Translations under genes and position numbers: made by a program
Shown here: piece by piece, positions 29,598 to 41,178 of the stretch
Position numbering within the stretch: position 1 is the stretch's first letter
Layout of the letters: the number at the start of each line of letters is the position of its first letter
The notes under the pieces: model-generated
The model's input: the letters and a program-made list of their open reading frames with translations, nothing else
The model's database searches: none
Told to the model about the DNA's origin: nothing
NCBI GenBank assembly: GCA_032718475.1
Contig: JAUCBJ010002909.1
Span: 1-54,077, forward strand
DNA: 54,077 bases
Source: Nemertoderma westbladi
Lineage: Eukaryota > Xenacoelomorpha > Nemertodermatida > Nemertodermatidae
Direction: 5' to 3'

Positions 29598-30081
29598 TAA
29601 AGTCTCCCAGGAATGTTAAGAATGCATGCTGATCCACTCCATCAGTAGCTGCTTGTAGATTCTGGTAGAAATTTTCCACCTCCTCTACAGGGGCAACACT
29701 AGTTGGAGAGTAGCACACAATCAGTACCACCTTAGGAAACTTCTTAGCCAGTCTTCCAGAACATGAGAAGTGGCAACGGATGATGCGGTTAGAGATTTGG
29801 TCTATTTTGTCCAATGCTGCATGTGCAGTTGGATTCATCAATAGACCAATTCCACCATTGCCACTATCATCTGCTGATGCGAGGGCGAGTCGCCAACCGC
29901 CCCCCATGTCCTTAATCAGAACCTCATCAGTCTGTCCAGTCTGCATTCGGTGCTCTTGAACACCCACTGCACTAAGAGAAAGCTTATCTGCCAAGGCAGT
30001 CAGCTCACCTTGTCGCATTGGGGACCCGAGTATTAGGGTGTTTACTGAGGCTAGTCTAGTGACTTGCCTCAGATTCACCAA
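29443..30081 (-). CDS. LINE endonuclease domain (frameshifted part)
   Basis: 212 codons from ATG; the frame is open further 5' to about 30250 (including SGPNPGSPGRPDCEGE). Motifs of exonuclease/endonuclease/phosphatase-fold LINE nucleases: VGVQEHRMQ (metal-binding Glu), GIGLLMNP, FLGDFNASL (GDFN). A one-base shift near 29.48 kb moves the reading to an early stop, and the remaining endonuclease motifs are in the longer frame. Confidence 0.8.
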   Translation of the reverse strand: MVNLRQVTRLASVNTLILGSPMRQGELTALADKLSLSAVGVQEHRMQTGQTDEVLIKDMGGGWRLALASADDSGNGGIGLLMNPTAHAALDKIDQISNRIIRCHFSCSGRLAKKFPKVVLIVCYSPTSVAPVEEVENFYQNLQAATDGVDQHAFLTFLGDFNASLHQSPTSPWVYSNSVNRNSVHLQDFISGNGLFFDWNQVQEAKWKAMDS

Positions 30082-30250
30082 TGGCTTTGTTGGTCGGGGT
30101 GGAACATGAGAGTAGCCTCCAACTCCAGAATCCCTCTCCCCCTCACAATCTGGCCTCCCTGGTGACCCAGGGTTTGGGCCAGAAAGGTCATCAGGCCGCT
30201 CTCTCTCCAGTAGGGGGTGAGACAGGCAGCCGGTCAGGAGATAACTGACG

Positions 30251-31170
30251 CCTGTGAGGCCGATTGTGTCCAGTCATTCCACTGGCCTCTAGTGGCTGGA
30301 CCTCCACATTACTAATGTAATCCATAGTTGGGGGATGGGGGTGCTTTTTTGCCGAGTCATCTCTCGGGGCAAATACCACACCCTGGTTTGCCGTTCCACA
30401 GGGTGGGTGTCGCAGTGGAGTCAGATATGAGGCCCATCACCCATATCTACTCTGGCGCACATGACCCACCATTGGCTGTGCAGCTCATCTGCTGGGTCAT
30501 GCCCTGTACCCCTGCTGCCAGGTGCAGGTCGCAGTGAAGTGCACTCAGAGTGGACATGAGAACACTCTACTCCTGACCAGCCATTGGTAGATCACCATCT
30601 GCCTGGCCAGGCCATATACCCCTGCAGCCAAGTATATGGGTCCTTAATCCAGGACCAAGGGCGTCCTTATCCCAGAACGAAGGGGGTCCTAGTTACAGGA
30701 CCAGATTTGCCCTAGTAAGAGGGTCTATGCAGCTACAGGTGACACCTCCTTTATGCTGCATGGAGGTGGCAAGTTTTCCTGATTAATGACCTAGAATACC
30801 TGACCTGACCTTACCTGACCTGACCTGACCGGACAGTATCAAAGATGATCCGTAGATATCACAAGCCAAGCATTTCGTGGTTGTCACTCTCTTTTATCAG
30901 TGTTAGTTGGGCTTCTTTGCGAATCGGAGAAGCATGTCAGCGAGTGGTTGTCAAATGACTTCTTCTCAACGAACAGAGCCGCACAAGAGTCGCAGCTAAA
31001 TGGCTTGGACATGTCGTAAGCAGGTCGGAGTCACTGGCGTCGCGTCATCCTATATAAATGTTGAATTGTGTTGTTAAAATGTTGAATTAAATATAAATCA
31101 ATACTCAAATCAAATTATTTTAACAATAATCATTAACAGATTTAAGTCAAGTACAGGCATATGAAAGCAG
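30251..31170. other. Probable LINE 5' region and unassigned DNA
   Basis: 30.25-30.83 kb is G/C-rich with repeated CCCATATCTACTCTGGCGC-like and CCATATACCCCTGCAGCC-like phrases, ending in CCTGACCTGACC repeats (about 30796-30830). 30.84-31.06 kb is moderately GC-rich without a clear ORF. Confidence 0.35.
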
Positions 31171-31562
31171 ACTGGCGTTGTATCCACAAGGATACTGGCG
31201 TTGTATCCACTAGGATACTGGCGTTGTATCCACTAGGATACTGGCGTTGTATCCACTAGGATACTGGCGTTGTATCCACTAGGATACTGGCGTTATATCC
31301 ACTAGGATACTGGCGTTATATCCACTAGGATACTGGCGTTGTATCCACTAGGATACTGGCGTTGTATCCACTAGGATACTGGCGTTGTATCCACTAGGAT
31401 ACTGGCGTTGTATCCACTAGGATACTGGCGTTGTATCCACTAGGATACTGGCGTTGTATCCACTAGGATACTGGCGTTGTATCCACTAGGATACTGGCGT
31501 TGTATCCACTAGGATACTGGCGTTGTATCCACTAGGATACTGGCGTTGTATCCACTAGGATA
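31171..31562 (+). repeat. 23-bp minisatellite, 17 copies
   Basis: Unit ACTGGCGTTGTATCCACTAGGAT (23 bp), almost invariant (CACAAGG once, GTTATATCC twice). Each junction creates GTATCC-ACTA-GGATAC, a small perfect stem-loop. Confidence 0.95.
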
Positions 31563-32370
31563 CATCAAAGATGAATGAAATCAATACAAATCCCAATGGA
31601 TCCAAAATCAAACAGAATTAGATATGATACCATTGATACCTCTTTTTATCCTGCCTCCTCCCTCCTTTTGCATTCGCACCAAATATGCTATATTACGCCA
31701 AATATTACGAGTATCAATGATTGGAGAATAGTAAATGTATTCCAGTAGAATCAGCGAAAAACCTGAAAAGGTGAATAATAGTATGGTCGTCAATTAAAAT
31801 TATTGTTTTCAAACTGAAAAGTGCTGATTTAATTGTTTTTTTTTTCATTCCCACTTAGAGGACTAAAACTGACATTTATAATAACCAGGTGATTTTGAAA
31901 TATCTTACAATGGATTCAGCAACCCAGAAAACCTGTATTGAATAACGATTAAGTGAAAATTATAACTTTCATATTTTTGAAAATTGTTCACTCTACTTGA
32001 AATTTTGGTGCTGCAAATAAAACCACGGTCAACGGTTAACGACGATCAAAGAAACTAAATCTCGTTGGGAGCCTAAGAACTTATTCTACACGTGTGACAT
32101 CAGGATATCTATCAGGCTAATTTATATGAAAAATAGTAGGAACCGCTAAGGGGGCGCTGCAAAATGTGTTGTTTTTAAATAGTTAAAAATTAGTATTAAA
32201 TTGTAATAACGAATTATTTGAAAAAGTTCCATGATACTTTTGTGCACAGACGCAATCTAGACATTCAGTGAGAATTTCAGATGATAATTTGGACAATACT
32301 TTTAGATGTAGTAGGGATTTGGTTTTGCAAAGGTCGAAAAAAAATAAAACTTAGTAAACATATCACTACA
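31563..32370. other. Non-coding stretch
   Basis: AT-rich, no gene is seen. A CCGCTAAGGGGGCGCTGCAAA phrase occurs near 32142. Confidence 0.4.
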
Positions 32371-32374
32371 GTTG

Positions 32375-32515
32375 TATTGATGTACCATGACCTGCAAAAC
32401 TGCTGCAAAGCCCCAAAATTTAGTGGGCCAGTTATTTCTCTTAGATAGAACCCCTGAAACAATATGGCTAGCGTGTCGAAAGTACTTGTCCCTAACTAAA
32501 ATTACTCCTCTTTCA
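32375..32515 (+). repeat. Arm of a 2-kb-spaced inverted repeat (left)
   Basis: TTTAGTGGGCCAGTTATTTC, CCTGAAACAATATG and TAACTAAAATTA match in inverted orientation 34435-34580. Diverged at roughly one base in five or six. Confidence 0.75.
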
Positions 32516-32699
32516 GAGATTCTTTCTTTTCGATATAATATAATGAGTTCCTGTCACCCATACCATATCAATTGATATGGTATGTTATAATCAATATCAA
32601 TTACTCAAATTTCAGGTTAACCCCCCACCCCCGTCACACTAGTGATTCCTGTTACCCCCAGTGCTGTTACACTCCCCCACAATCCAGTCAGCACCCCCC

Positions 32700-32723
32700 A
32701 ACCCCCCCCCCCCCCCCCCCCCC
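32700..32723 (+). repeat. Poly-C tract
   Basis: About 22 consecutive C in a C-rich context. Confidence 0.9.
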
Positions 32724-32830
32724 GCGTCTAAATATTGATTCCTGTTATCCCTGCCATGTCATATTGGATATTATTTGCATGATATAAGCGCTTGTGATAT
32801 AGATATTTTTACATACGATATAACAACACA

Positions 32831-33012
32831 GGTTATTGTTTTGGTTAGAAAAGCTGTCTCTATATCCTGCTCTTTTCTCTGAATTGGTAATAAGATCGTA
32901 TTATTGATTTTGTTAGAAAAAGCCATCTCTGTAACCTGCTCCTTTCCCTCAATCAGTAACAACATCGTTTATTGTTTTGGTTAGAAAAACCCGTTTCTGT
33001 AACCTGCTCAAT
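32831..33012 (+). repeat. R62 repeat, three tandem units
   Basis: Three ~62-bp units of TTATTG(TTT)TGGTTAGAAAA, TCTGTAACCTGCTC(CTTTCCC), then AATTGGTAACAACATCGT. This is the only locus where the family is clearly tandem. Confidence 0.8.
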
Positions 33013-33183
33013 TGGTTTCCTCTACTATCCACTATTACTCTACTATGTGTTTGATGCGGTATTATGAGTTCATATTCAGTTACTACCGTAAACCGGAGTT
33101 GCCGCTACATTTAACCCTATCTGGCCCGGGCTATTTTACTACTTAAGCCAGGGGTGGGGGGTAATTTTTGAAATGCAACCATA

Positions 33184-33720
33184 ATTTTTGGTGCTATAAT
33201 TTTTGAAATGCAACCATAATTTTTGGTGCTATTTTGGTCCCCCAGGACGAAAAGTGCAAGTAAAAAAATTATCAAACTGTAAATTTTGCCTTTGGTTTGG
33301 TATTACTGAAGCGTTAAAATCATTCGTGGTAACGCAACTATCGTTTTTTTGTGTTTGTTAGTGGGTCGAAAAATACAAGTTGCATACAATTTCAAACAGC
33401 AAAAATCTAATTTGGTTGGATAATGCGATATTTCTGAGTGTCATATTCGTGATCAGCATCCAAAAAAAATCCACAATGTCATCAAATCAGGTTGATTTGG
33501 TCATCATTTTTGATTTTCAAATTTGTGATACATGATTTTTCGTGCTGCACATTGACACGTATCCTAAAAAGCCATAATCAACAAGGATGATATGTTTAAA
33601 TGTCATATTCGTGATCAGCATCCCAAAAAATTCACATGATCCTAGAATCAATTTGAATTCCTGGTAATTTTTCATTATCATATTTCCACTACTTGTTTTT
33701 TTCGTGCTCCAGGGGTACAA
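33184..33720 (+). repeat. 33-bp duplication and two ~161-bp tandem units
   Basis: AATTTTTGAAATGCAACCAT plus ...GGTGCT is repeated twice (about 33161-33228). GTCATATTCGTGATCAGCATC recurs at about 33440 and 33601, and TTTTTCGTGCT(G/C)CA at about 33537 and 33698; both spacings are about 161 bp. Confidence 0.7.
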
Positions 33721-33930
33721 ATAACTGACTAATAACTAATATAATAACATGCCTATGTTGTTATGTTACACAACTCCTCGATATGTTTGATGTAGAGGAA
33801 TAAACCTTCCAAATGAAATCAGCACATTCTAAAACCGCAGTAGGCAAACTTTACGGCCAATTATCACTTTTGAAAAAAGTGCTACTTGCACTTTTGGTGC
33901 TCTTTAAGTATCTATTTAAAAAAAATAGTA

Positions 33931-34190
33931 TAAGCAGCAGCTGGGTCTAGTGGTGACATTCCTGGGCTTCCAATTAGGGAGCCTTGGTGCGATCCCTAGA
34001 TGGGGCAGCACTATTTGGGCACAGTACTTTAAATGCTACAGCCTAGCCTAACCCCGGCTTTCATCCTTCAGTGATCGATAAATGGGAACCAAGGCAACTT
34101 GGGAAACATAATGGAAGGGTTTACTGTGGTTGGTAGATCAACCATGGTGGTGAACAGGCATTCATTGGCGATTCATTAATTCAGGCATTC
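33931..34190 (+). mobile_element. tRNA-derived SINE (family S1), copy 2
   Basis: A-box-like GGGTCTAGTGGTGACATTCC, B-box-like GGTGCGATCCCTAG, then ACTTTAAATGCTACAGCCTAGC, TTCAGTGATCGATAAATGGG and ACCATGGTGGTGAACAGGCA. Uninterrupted, it gives the empty-site version of the copy at 17.36 kb. Confidence 0.75.
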
Positions 34191-34434
34191 ATTAACGAGC
34201 CTAAAAGATTCTCCCATTCATTAAGAAAAATTAAAATTTGGTTTCGTATCTTGCTTTCTATTACTGATAATGAATTCAACAAAACAAAAAAGCATATTAT
34301 GGTTTGTATTGGTTATACCAAAATCTTTGAAGGGTGATTTTGTGTAATTTTATCAATTCGATCATATGATGTGTGCCAAGAACTCCTCATATCTCGAAAA
34401 CTACTGGAGCTATTACATTTTTATTTGTCTCATC

Positions 34435-34580
34435 TGGAAGTGGACATAATTTTAGTTAAGGCCAGGTCCTTTCGACGCGCCGGACATATTGTTTCAGGGA
34501 TTCTAATAAAGAGAAATAACTGGCCCACTAAATTTAGAGGCTTTGCATCAGCTTGGCGGGTCGTATCTATAGTAGGTCAT
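34435..34580 (-). repeat. Arm of a 2-kb-spaced inverted repeat (right)
   Basis: The reverse complement matches 32375-32515. The two arms enclose R62 units, the 161-bp units and SINE copy 2. Confidence 0.75.
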
Positions 34581-34678
34581 TGATGTACGTTATTAATATC
34601 AATAGTATTTGCAAGAACTTTGTTGTTTTTTTGTTTTCTTTATATGAACTAAGTAACAAGTTTATCGTTTTCGAAATG

Positions 34679-36304
34679 TTAAAACTTTTTCGCTCTACCG
34701 ATATCCTCGACAATGTCCGGAAGGGAAAGTCCTTTTGTTTCCGGTAGAAGTAAAATAAAGAAACTCGCTACAACGCAAACCGACCCGTAAACTACAGTGG
34801 GCAACATGTCCCAACTGCTAGCAATGGTAAGCAACGGGACAACAGCCGCTGCAAACCGTGAAGTCATCACATTAACAGATATGAGAAATGCTCTGATCTC
34901 TGTTGGGTAAACCTCAGCACAATATGTGACCAAGATGGACCACGCGCAAGCCAGAGTCGTTTTCCCAGTCATAGACACTCCGGTCTGCACCCAACCCTCC
35001 CCCAAATCAGCCGGTATCCAAGTAACAGAAAAACAAGCGACCGCTGTAACGAGGACACTGCCGAGAATCCCGGATTTGCGTCCAAAACGTGTCTGAATTC
35101 CCAGACCGAAACCAGAACCAACGATTTCCGTGATTCCGGAAATTACATTAGTTACGAATAGATCAGTAGGCAGGTTGGAAACCCCGAGAACAAGTCCGAA
35201 CCAAGAGATAGTCAGAGCGATCCAGATGATACTCATAGATACTGCGCGTTTCATTAGCTCGAAATTACATAATATTCGCCGCCAAATAAATCTTCTTCTT
35301 TGTTGCAATGGAGTCCGCTCATCGCAAACTTCTCTAAAACTAGCCTTTAGTCTCTTTAGAACACTTTCCTCAAGAATTCGTCCATTAAATTTTGCTATTT
35401 TCTTTAACAATGCTTCAGCCTGCTTCCACTTACCGACAGTTGCTAACCATCTTGGTGACTCCGGACACCAGAAGTAGTAGATACAGTAGACGATAGGAGG
35501 AATGCATTGCGAGAAATGGAAGTAGTACCATGGACATCGACGTAAGGCATAGGAACACAAAGTAGCTATCATCATACCAATCCCCGTGATTGCTTGGTAA
35601 GAAACCCCAATGAACGCTCGGTGTTCCTTACCAACAAGTTCGATGGCCAAAACAGTACTCACCAGCATTGGGGGTATGTAGCTGATACCGAGAACAGCGC
35701 GCTGGAATATAAAATAAAACATGTCTCCAGGGGCGATGAATAACGCAAGTTGAGCAGTTCCTTGGAGGAACAGGCAGGAAAATACGGAAATTTTACGGCC
35801 CCAATTATCTGAAATGATACCGAATAATGCAGACCCCACCATTGTCGCTATGAGAAAAGAGGTTTGGGCCAATTGGAAGTTTGCTGACCGATCGCAAACC
35901 AACTGATACTCCATAAGATACGTGTTACTAAACACAGAGTGGTCGAACACCCATCCGTCAATGCATTCGGTTATGTTCCCTGTTTGGTCGTAAACAAGGC
36001 AAGATTCCCAGTCACCATTAGCCTTTTTAGGTATTAAATTATAATCGGCTACCTGACAATGATAGCCGGTATGGGCACCAAGAAATACAAATTCCATGAC
36101 CAAAAGTGATGTAAGGATGGGACATATCATTACGATAGTGGCGTATACGATCAAACACTGGTACCGGCCGAATCCACCGACGTGAGGCCAGATATCGTCG
36201 TATCCAAAATCGCGGTTTCCGTATTGTGATTTACTCCCGTCGTTATCCAACCTCGACGATAAGTCATCTTCGTAATGCATCTGGTGGTCAGTTTTGTAAT
36301 CCAT
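34679..36304 (-). CDS. SLC22-family (organic cation/anion type) transporter
   Basis: 541 codons from ATG (MDYKTDHQMHYEDD) to TAA, in one exon. Major facilitator of the SLC22 type, a 12-helix plasma-membrane carrier for organic ions, carnitine or similar solutes; the substrate cannot be read from the sequence. Hallmarks: VGGFGRYQ before TM1 (about 42-49). A large extracellular loop (about 77-140) has several Cys, an NIT glycosylation site and ECIDGWVFD. MFS motif A follows as SDNWGRK (166-172), then CPESPRWL (280-287), a second RFGRKSG (406-412), CAEVYPTEIRA (462-472) and PETKGLSLPD (521-530) at the end of TM12. Length is normal for the family. Animal SLC22 genes usually have about ten exons, so the uninterrupted frame suggests a retrocopy or intron loss. 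All motifs and the frame are intact. Confidence 0.9.
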   Translation of the reverse strand: MDYKTDHQMHYEDDLSSRLDNDGSKSQYGNRDFGYDDIWPHVGGFGRYQCLIVYATIVMICPILTSLLVMEFVFLGAHTGYHCQVADYNLIPKKANGDWESCLVYDQTGNITECIDGWVFDHSVFSNTYLMEYQLVCDRSANFQLAQTSFLIATMVGSALFGIISDNWGRKISVFSCLFLQGTAQLALFIAPGDMFYFIFQRAVLGISYIPPMLVSTVLAIELVGKEHRAFIGVSYQAITGIGMMIATLCSYALRRCPWYYFHFSQCIPPIVYCIYYFWCPESPRWLATVGKWKQAEALLKKIAKFNGRILEESVLKRLKASFREVCDERTPLQQRRRFIWRRILCNFELMKRAVSMSIIWIALTISWFGLVLGVSNLPTDLFVTNVISGITEIVGSGFGLGIQTRFGRKSGILGSVLVTAVACFSVTWIPADLGEGWVQTGVSMTGKTTLACAWSILVTYCAEVYPTEIRAFLISVNVMTSRFAAAVVPLLTIASSWDMLPTVVYGSVCVVASFFILLLPETKGLSLPDIVEDIGRAKKF

Positions 36305-36310
36305 AAGCAA

Positions 36311-37700
36311 ACCGATTACATAAATGAAAGTTAAAAATTATTAAATGTATCAAATTTTCCGAATTATAATTTTCGAATAAGCATAAATTATTAATATAAT
36401 TTCAGCTGATGTGAGAGATGATGTGTATACCAAACTTAATAGCAAAATCATTAGGCGAAAAATTAATTTGCAGCCTACTTTGCAACATAACTTTTTTTAT
36501 TTGTTACTCAATTACTGTAATTGTATTTACTGTCGCATTTCAAACGCTATTTCTTAAAAGGCCTATGATTCAATATTCAACTTCGAAGTGATTTATTGTT
36601 ATTAAGGGGGGGGGGGGGGGGTGATACACCATTTTGATCCAAAATATGTCGAATTTTTTTTTATGGTCTATTATAATGCACCATTGAATGGTGTTTCCAA
36701 ATCTGAAAACCAAAATCATTTAATAGCTCTTTTAGTTTTCAAGTTATAACAATTTCCATTTAGGGAATCCTATTGAAATTACTATTACTATGTATAATGA
36801 AAGGTCGATTATCTACAAATATTTTTTTATGAAATTGTCAACTTCAAAACCCTACTACTCTACAATTTTTGAGCAATTAGTCTGAAACTTTCTGTGGGTG
36901 TCTACATAGCCACCCAGCATAAAAGTATCAGACAACTTTTCGAAATTTTTTGTTAATAAAATTTAATACTATTTATAACAAACCTAAAAAATTAGCATAA
37001 ATTTGCAGCGCCAACTAGCGGTGCATAATTATTTTCACAAAATTTCACCTCATAGTTATGTTGCCCCATCTTTTGTCTATCATATAAAAAAACTTTCATG
37101 TGATTAGATTCAAAATTGTAAACCAAGTGCAACCAAGTTTTTTTTTATTGTTAACTAGTATTAACTAATATTAAATAGCGAAAAATTATTTTTTTCTGAC
37201 CTGTCATGTAGAATAGAATCTTAGGCACCTATATTCCAAATTTTAGCCAAAACCAAACAATTTTGAAAAGAGTGATAAATCGAGTTGTCCGAAAATGGTG
37301 TACCCCCCTCCAGCCCCCCAGTGTACCAAGGAGTGGGGGCGAAAATCTGAGATGGGGGCGAAAAATCCGATGAGAGAGAATGTAGCGAAAAATATAACAT
37401 CGGTTCTATATACATATATAATAATGAGAAAATTATTGACATATTTGGTAAAAAGAAAAGATAAAAATAAATTTTCTTTTGTCTTTTCTTCTTATAAATT
37501 AATTACCTCTGTATATAACCTCTATACAATTATCTTTTATAATATTTTTGCATTAAATTAATAAATTGTGATTCTACGAATTAAAATCCTCCAATTTTTG
37601 TTTGATGGAATTTTTTGCGAAGGATGTTGTGGTGAATTTTGTTGGTTTAGGGAATGTTTTTTTTTTGGGGGGGGGGGGGGGCGAAAATAGGTGGGGGGCG
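36311..37700. other. AT-rich stretch with G runs before the large array
   Basis: Upstream region of the SLC22-type gene at its left end, with no TATA-like element I would defend. G runs at 36607-36621 and 37667-37681. GGGGGCGAAAAT motifs occur as pairs near 37335-37365 and 37677-37706. A GCGCCAACTAGCGGTGC phrase is near 37010. Confidence 0.4.
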
Positions 37701-37713
37701 AAAATGTGAGATA

Positions 37714-40700
37714 TTATATATAGTGAAGATGCCGGCTTGTAAATGTGAAACACGGAGGCAACCTAAAGCCTATTCTCTCTTGGGTATTACCTGTCAGGTA
37801 GTGAGGACTTCCAAGCTTGAATACTCTCACTAACTTAGAACCTATGAATACACTCACAAACTGAGAACCTAGGAATACTCTCACTAACTTAGAACCTAGG
37901 AATACTCTCACTAACTTAGAACCTAGGAATACTCTCACTAACTTAGAACCTAGGAATACTCTCACTAACTTAGAACCTAGGAATACTCTCACGAACTTAG
38001 AACCTAGGAATACTCTCACTACCTTAGAACCTAGGAATACTCTCACTAACTTAGAACCTAGGAATACTCTCACGAAATTAGAACCTAGGAATACTCTCAC
38101 TAACTTAGAACCTAGGAATACTCTCACGAACTTAGAACCTAGGAATACTCTCACTACCTTAGAACCTAGGAATACTCTCACTAACTTAGAACCTAGGAAT
38201 ACTCTCACGAAATTAGAACCTAGGAATACTCTCACTAACTTAGAACCTAGGAATACTCTCACGGACTTAGAACCTAGGAATACTCTCACTACCTTAGAAC
38301 CTAGGAATACTCTCACTAACTTAGAACCTAGGAATACTCTCACGAAATTAGAACCTAGGAATACACTCACAAACTGAGAACCTAGGAATACTCTCACTAA
38401 CTTAGAACCTAGGAATACTCTCACTAACTTAGAACCTAGGAATACTCTCACTAACTTAGAACCTAGGAATACTCTCACTAACTTAGAACCTAGGAATACT
38501 CTCACGAACTTAGAACCTAGGAATACTCTCACTACCTTAGAACCTAGGAATACTCTCACTAACTTAGAACCTAGGAATACTCTCACGAAATTAGAACCTA
38601 GGAATACTCTCACTAACTTAGAACCTAGGAATACTCTCACGGACTTAGAACCTAGGAATACTCTCACTACCTTAGAACCTAGGAATACTCTCACTAACTT
38701 AGAACCTAGGAATACTCTCACTAACTTAGAACCTAGGAATACTCTCACGAACTTAGAACCTAGGAATACTCTCACTACCTTAGAACCTAGGAATACTCTC
38801 ACTAACTTAGAACCTAGGAATACTCTCACGAAATTAGAACCTAGGAATACTCTCACTAACTTAGAACCTAGGAATACTCTCACGGACTTAGAACCTAGGA
38901 ATACTCTCACTACCTTAGAACCTAGGAATACTCTCACTAACTTAGAACCTAGGAATACTCTCACGAAATTAGAACCTAGGAATACACTCACAAACTGAGA
39001 ACCTAGGAATACTCTCACTAACTTAGAACCTATGAATACACTCACCAACTTAGAACCTAGGAATACTCTCACTAACTTAGAACCTAGGAATACTCTCACT
39101 AACTTAGAACCTAGGAATACTCTCACGAACTTAGAACCTAGGAATACTCTCACTACCTTAGAACCTAGGAATACTCTCACTAACTTAGAACCTAGGAATA
39201 CTCTCACGAAATTAGAACCTAGGAATACTCTCACTAACTTAGAACCTAGGAATACTCTCACGGACTTAGAACCTAGGAATACTCTCACTACCTTAGAACC
39301 TAGGAATACTCTCACTAACTTAGAACCTAGGAATACTCTCACGAAATTAGAACCTAGGAATACACTCACAAACTGAGAACCTAGGAATACTCTCACTACC
39401 TTAGAACCTAGGAATACTCTCACTAACTTAGAACCTAGGAATACTCTCACTAACTTAGAACCTAGGAATACTCTCACGAACTTAGAACCTAGGAATACAC
39501 TCACTACCTTAGAACCTAGGAATACTCTCACTAACTTAGAACCTAGGAAAACTCTCACTAACTGAGAACCTAGGAATACTCTCACTAACTTAGAACCTAG
39601 GAATACTCTCACTAACTTAGAACCTAGGAATACTCTCACGAACTTAGAACCTAGGAATACTCTCACGGACTTAGAACCTAGGAATACTCTCACGAACTTA
39701 GAACCTAGGAATACTCTCACGAACTTAGAACCTAGGAATACTCTCACGAACTTAGAACCTAGGAATACTCTCACGGACTTAGAACCTAGGAATACTCTCA
39801 CTACCTTAGAACCTAGGAATACTCTCACTAACTTAGAACCTAGGAATACTCTCACGAAATTAGAACCTAGGAATACTCTCACTACCTTAGAACCTAGGAA
39901 TACTCTCACTAACTTAGAACCTAGGAATACTCTCACGAAATTAGAACCTAGGAATACTCTCACTAACTTAGAACCTAGGAATACTCTCACTAACTTAGAA
40001 CCTAGGAATACTCTCACTAACTTAGAACCTAGGAATACTCTCACTAACTTAGAACCTAGGAATACACTCACAAACTGAGAACCTAGGAATACTCTCACTA
40101 CCTTAGAATCTAGGAATACTCTCACTAACTTAGAACCAAGGAATACACTCACTACCTTAGAACCTAGGAATACTCTCACTAACTTAGAACCTAGGAATAC
40201 TCTCACTAACTTAGAACCTAGGAATACACTCACAAACTGAGAACCTAGGAATACTCTCACTACCTTAGAACCTAGGAATACTCTCACTAACTTAGAACCT
40301 AGGAATACTCTCACGAAATTAGAACCTAGGAATACTCTCACTAACTTAGAACCTAGGAATACTCTCACGGACTTAGAACCTAGGAATACTCTCATTAACT
40401 TAGAACCTAGGAATACTCTCATTAACTTAGAACCTAGGAATACTCTCACTAACTTAGAACCTAGGAATACTCTCACTAACTTAGAACCTAGGAATACTCT
40501 CACGAACTTAGAACCTAGGAATACTCTCACTAACTTAGAACCTAGGAATACTCTCACGGACTTAGAACCTAGGAATACTCTCACTAACTTAGAACCTAGG
40601 AATACTCTCACTAACTTAGAACCTAGGAATACTCTCACGGACTTAGAACCTAGGAATACTCTCACTAACTTAGAACCTAGGAATACTCTCACTAACTTAG

Positions 40701-41178
40701 AACCTAGGAATACTCTCACTAACTTAGAACCTAGGAATACTCTCACTAACTTAGAACCTAGGAATACTCTCACGAACTTAGAACCTAGGAATACTCTCAC
40801 TAACTTAGAACCTAGGAATACTCTCACTAACTTAGAACCTAGGAATACTCTCACTAACTTAGAACCTAGGAATACACTCACCAACTTAGAACCTAGGAAT
40901 ACTCTCACGGACTTAGAACCTAGGAACACTCTCACTAACTTAGAACCTAGGAAAACTCTCACTAACTTAGAACCTAGGAATACTCTCACTAACTTAGAAC
41001 CTAGGAATACACTCACCAACTTAGAACCTAGGAATACTCTCACGGACTTAGAACCTAGGAATACTCTCACTAACTTAGAACCTAGGAATACTCTCACTAA
41101 CTTAGAACCTAGGAATACTCTCACTAACTTAGAACCTAGGAAAACTCTCACTAACTTAGAACCTAGGAATACTCTCAC
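37714..41178 (-). other. Open frame through the left part of the 27-bp array with a unique C-terminal tail
   Basis: About 1154 codons on the minus strand without a stop. They are built of nine-residue units (VFLGSKLVR and variants with F, V, S or M at the L position and N or Q at the K position). The frame exits the array and ends with the unique tail KLGSPHYLTGNTQERIGFRL and about 17 further residues. It has no initiating ATG at its 5' limit (bounded by an indel in the array). Open length is explained by the repeat unit being 27 bp, so coding is unproven. Confidence 0.2.

Larger units (their letters stand above)
27095..30250 (-). mobile_element. Nearly complete non-LTR retrotransposon (LINE)
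   Basis: It reads on the minus strand: an open N-terminal region from about 30250, an apurinic-type endonuclease domain, a reverse transcriptase and a C-terminal tail that runs straight into a (TAG)n tail (plus-strand CTA repeats 27101-27125). One frameshift near 29.48 kb separates the endonuclease frame from the rest. There is no clear ORF1 or RNA-binding domain, although G/C-rich sequence and short TGACC repeats lie to about 30.83 kb and may be 5' UTR. Truncated relatives sit at 17.5 and 19.2-19.7 kb. Confidence 0.85.

Noticed and set aside
39032-39376. Plus-strand NTLTNLEPR protein genes (also 48985-49554, 49660-49959, 52585-53631)
   Set aside because: These are readings of the 27-bp unit. 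The plus frame is repeatedly stopped by the TGA-bearing unit, and no start or flank signal is present.
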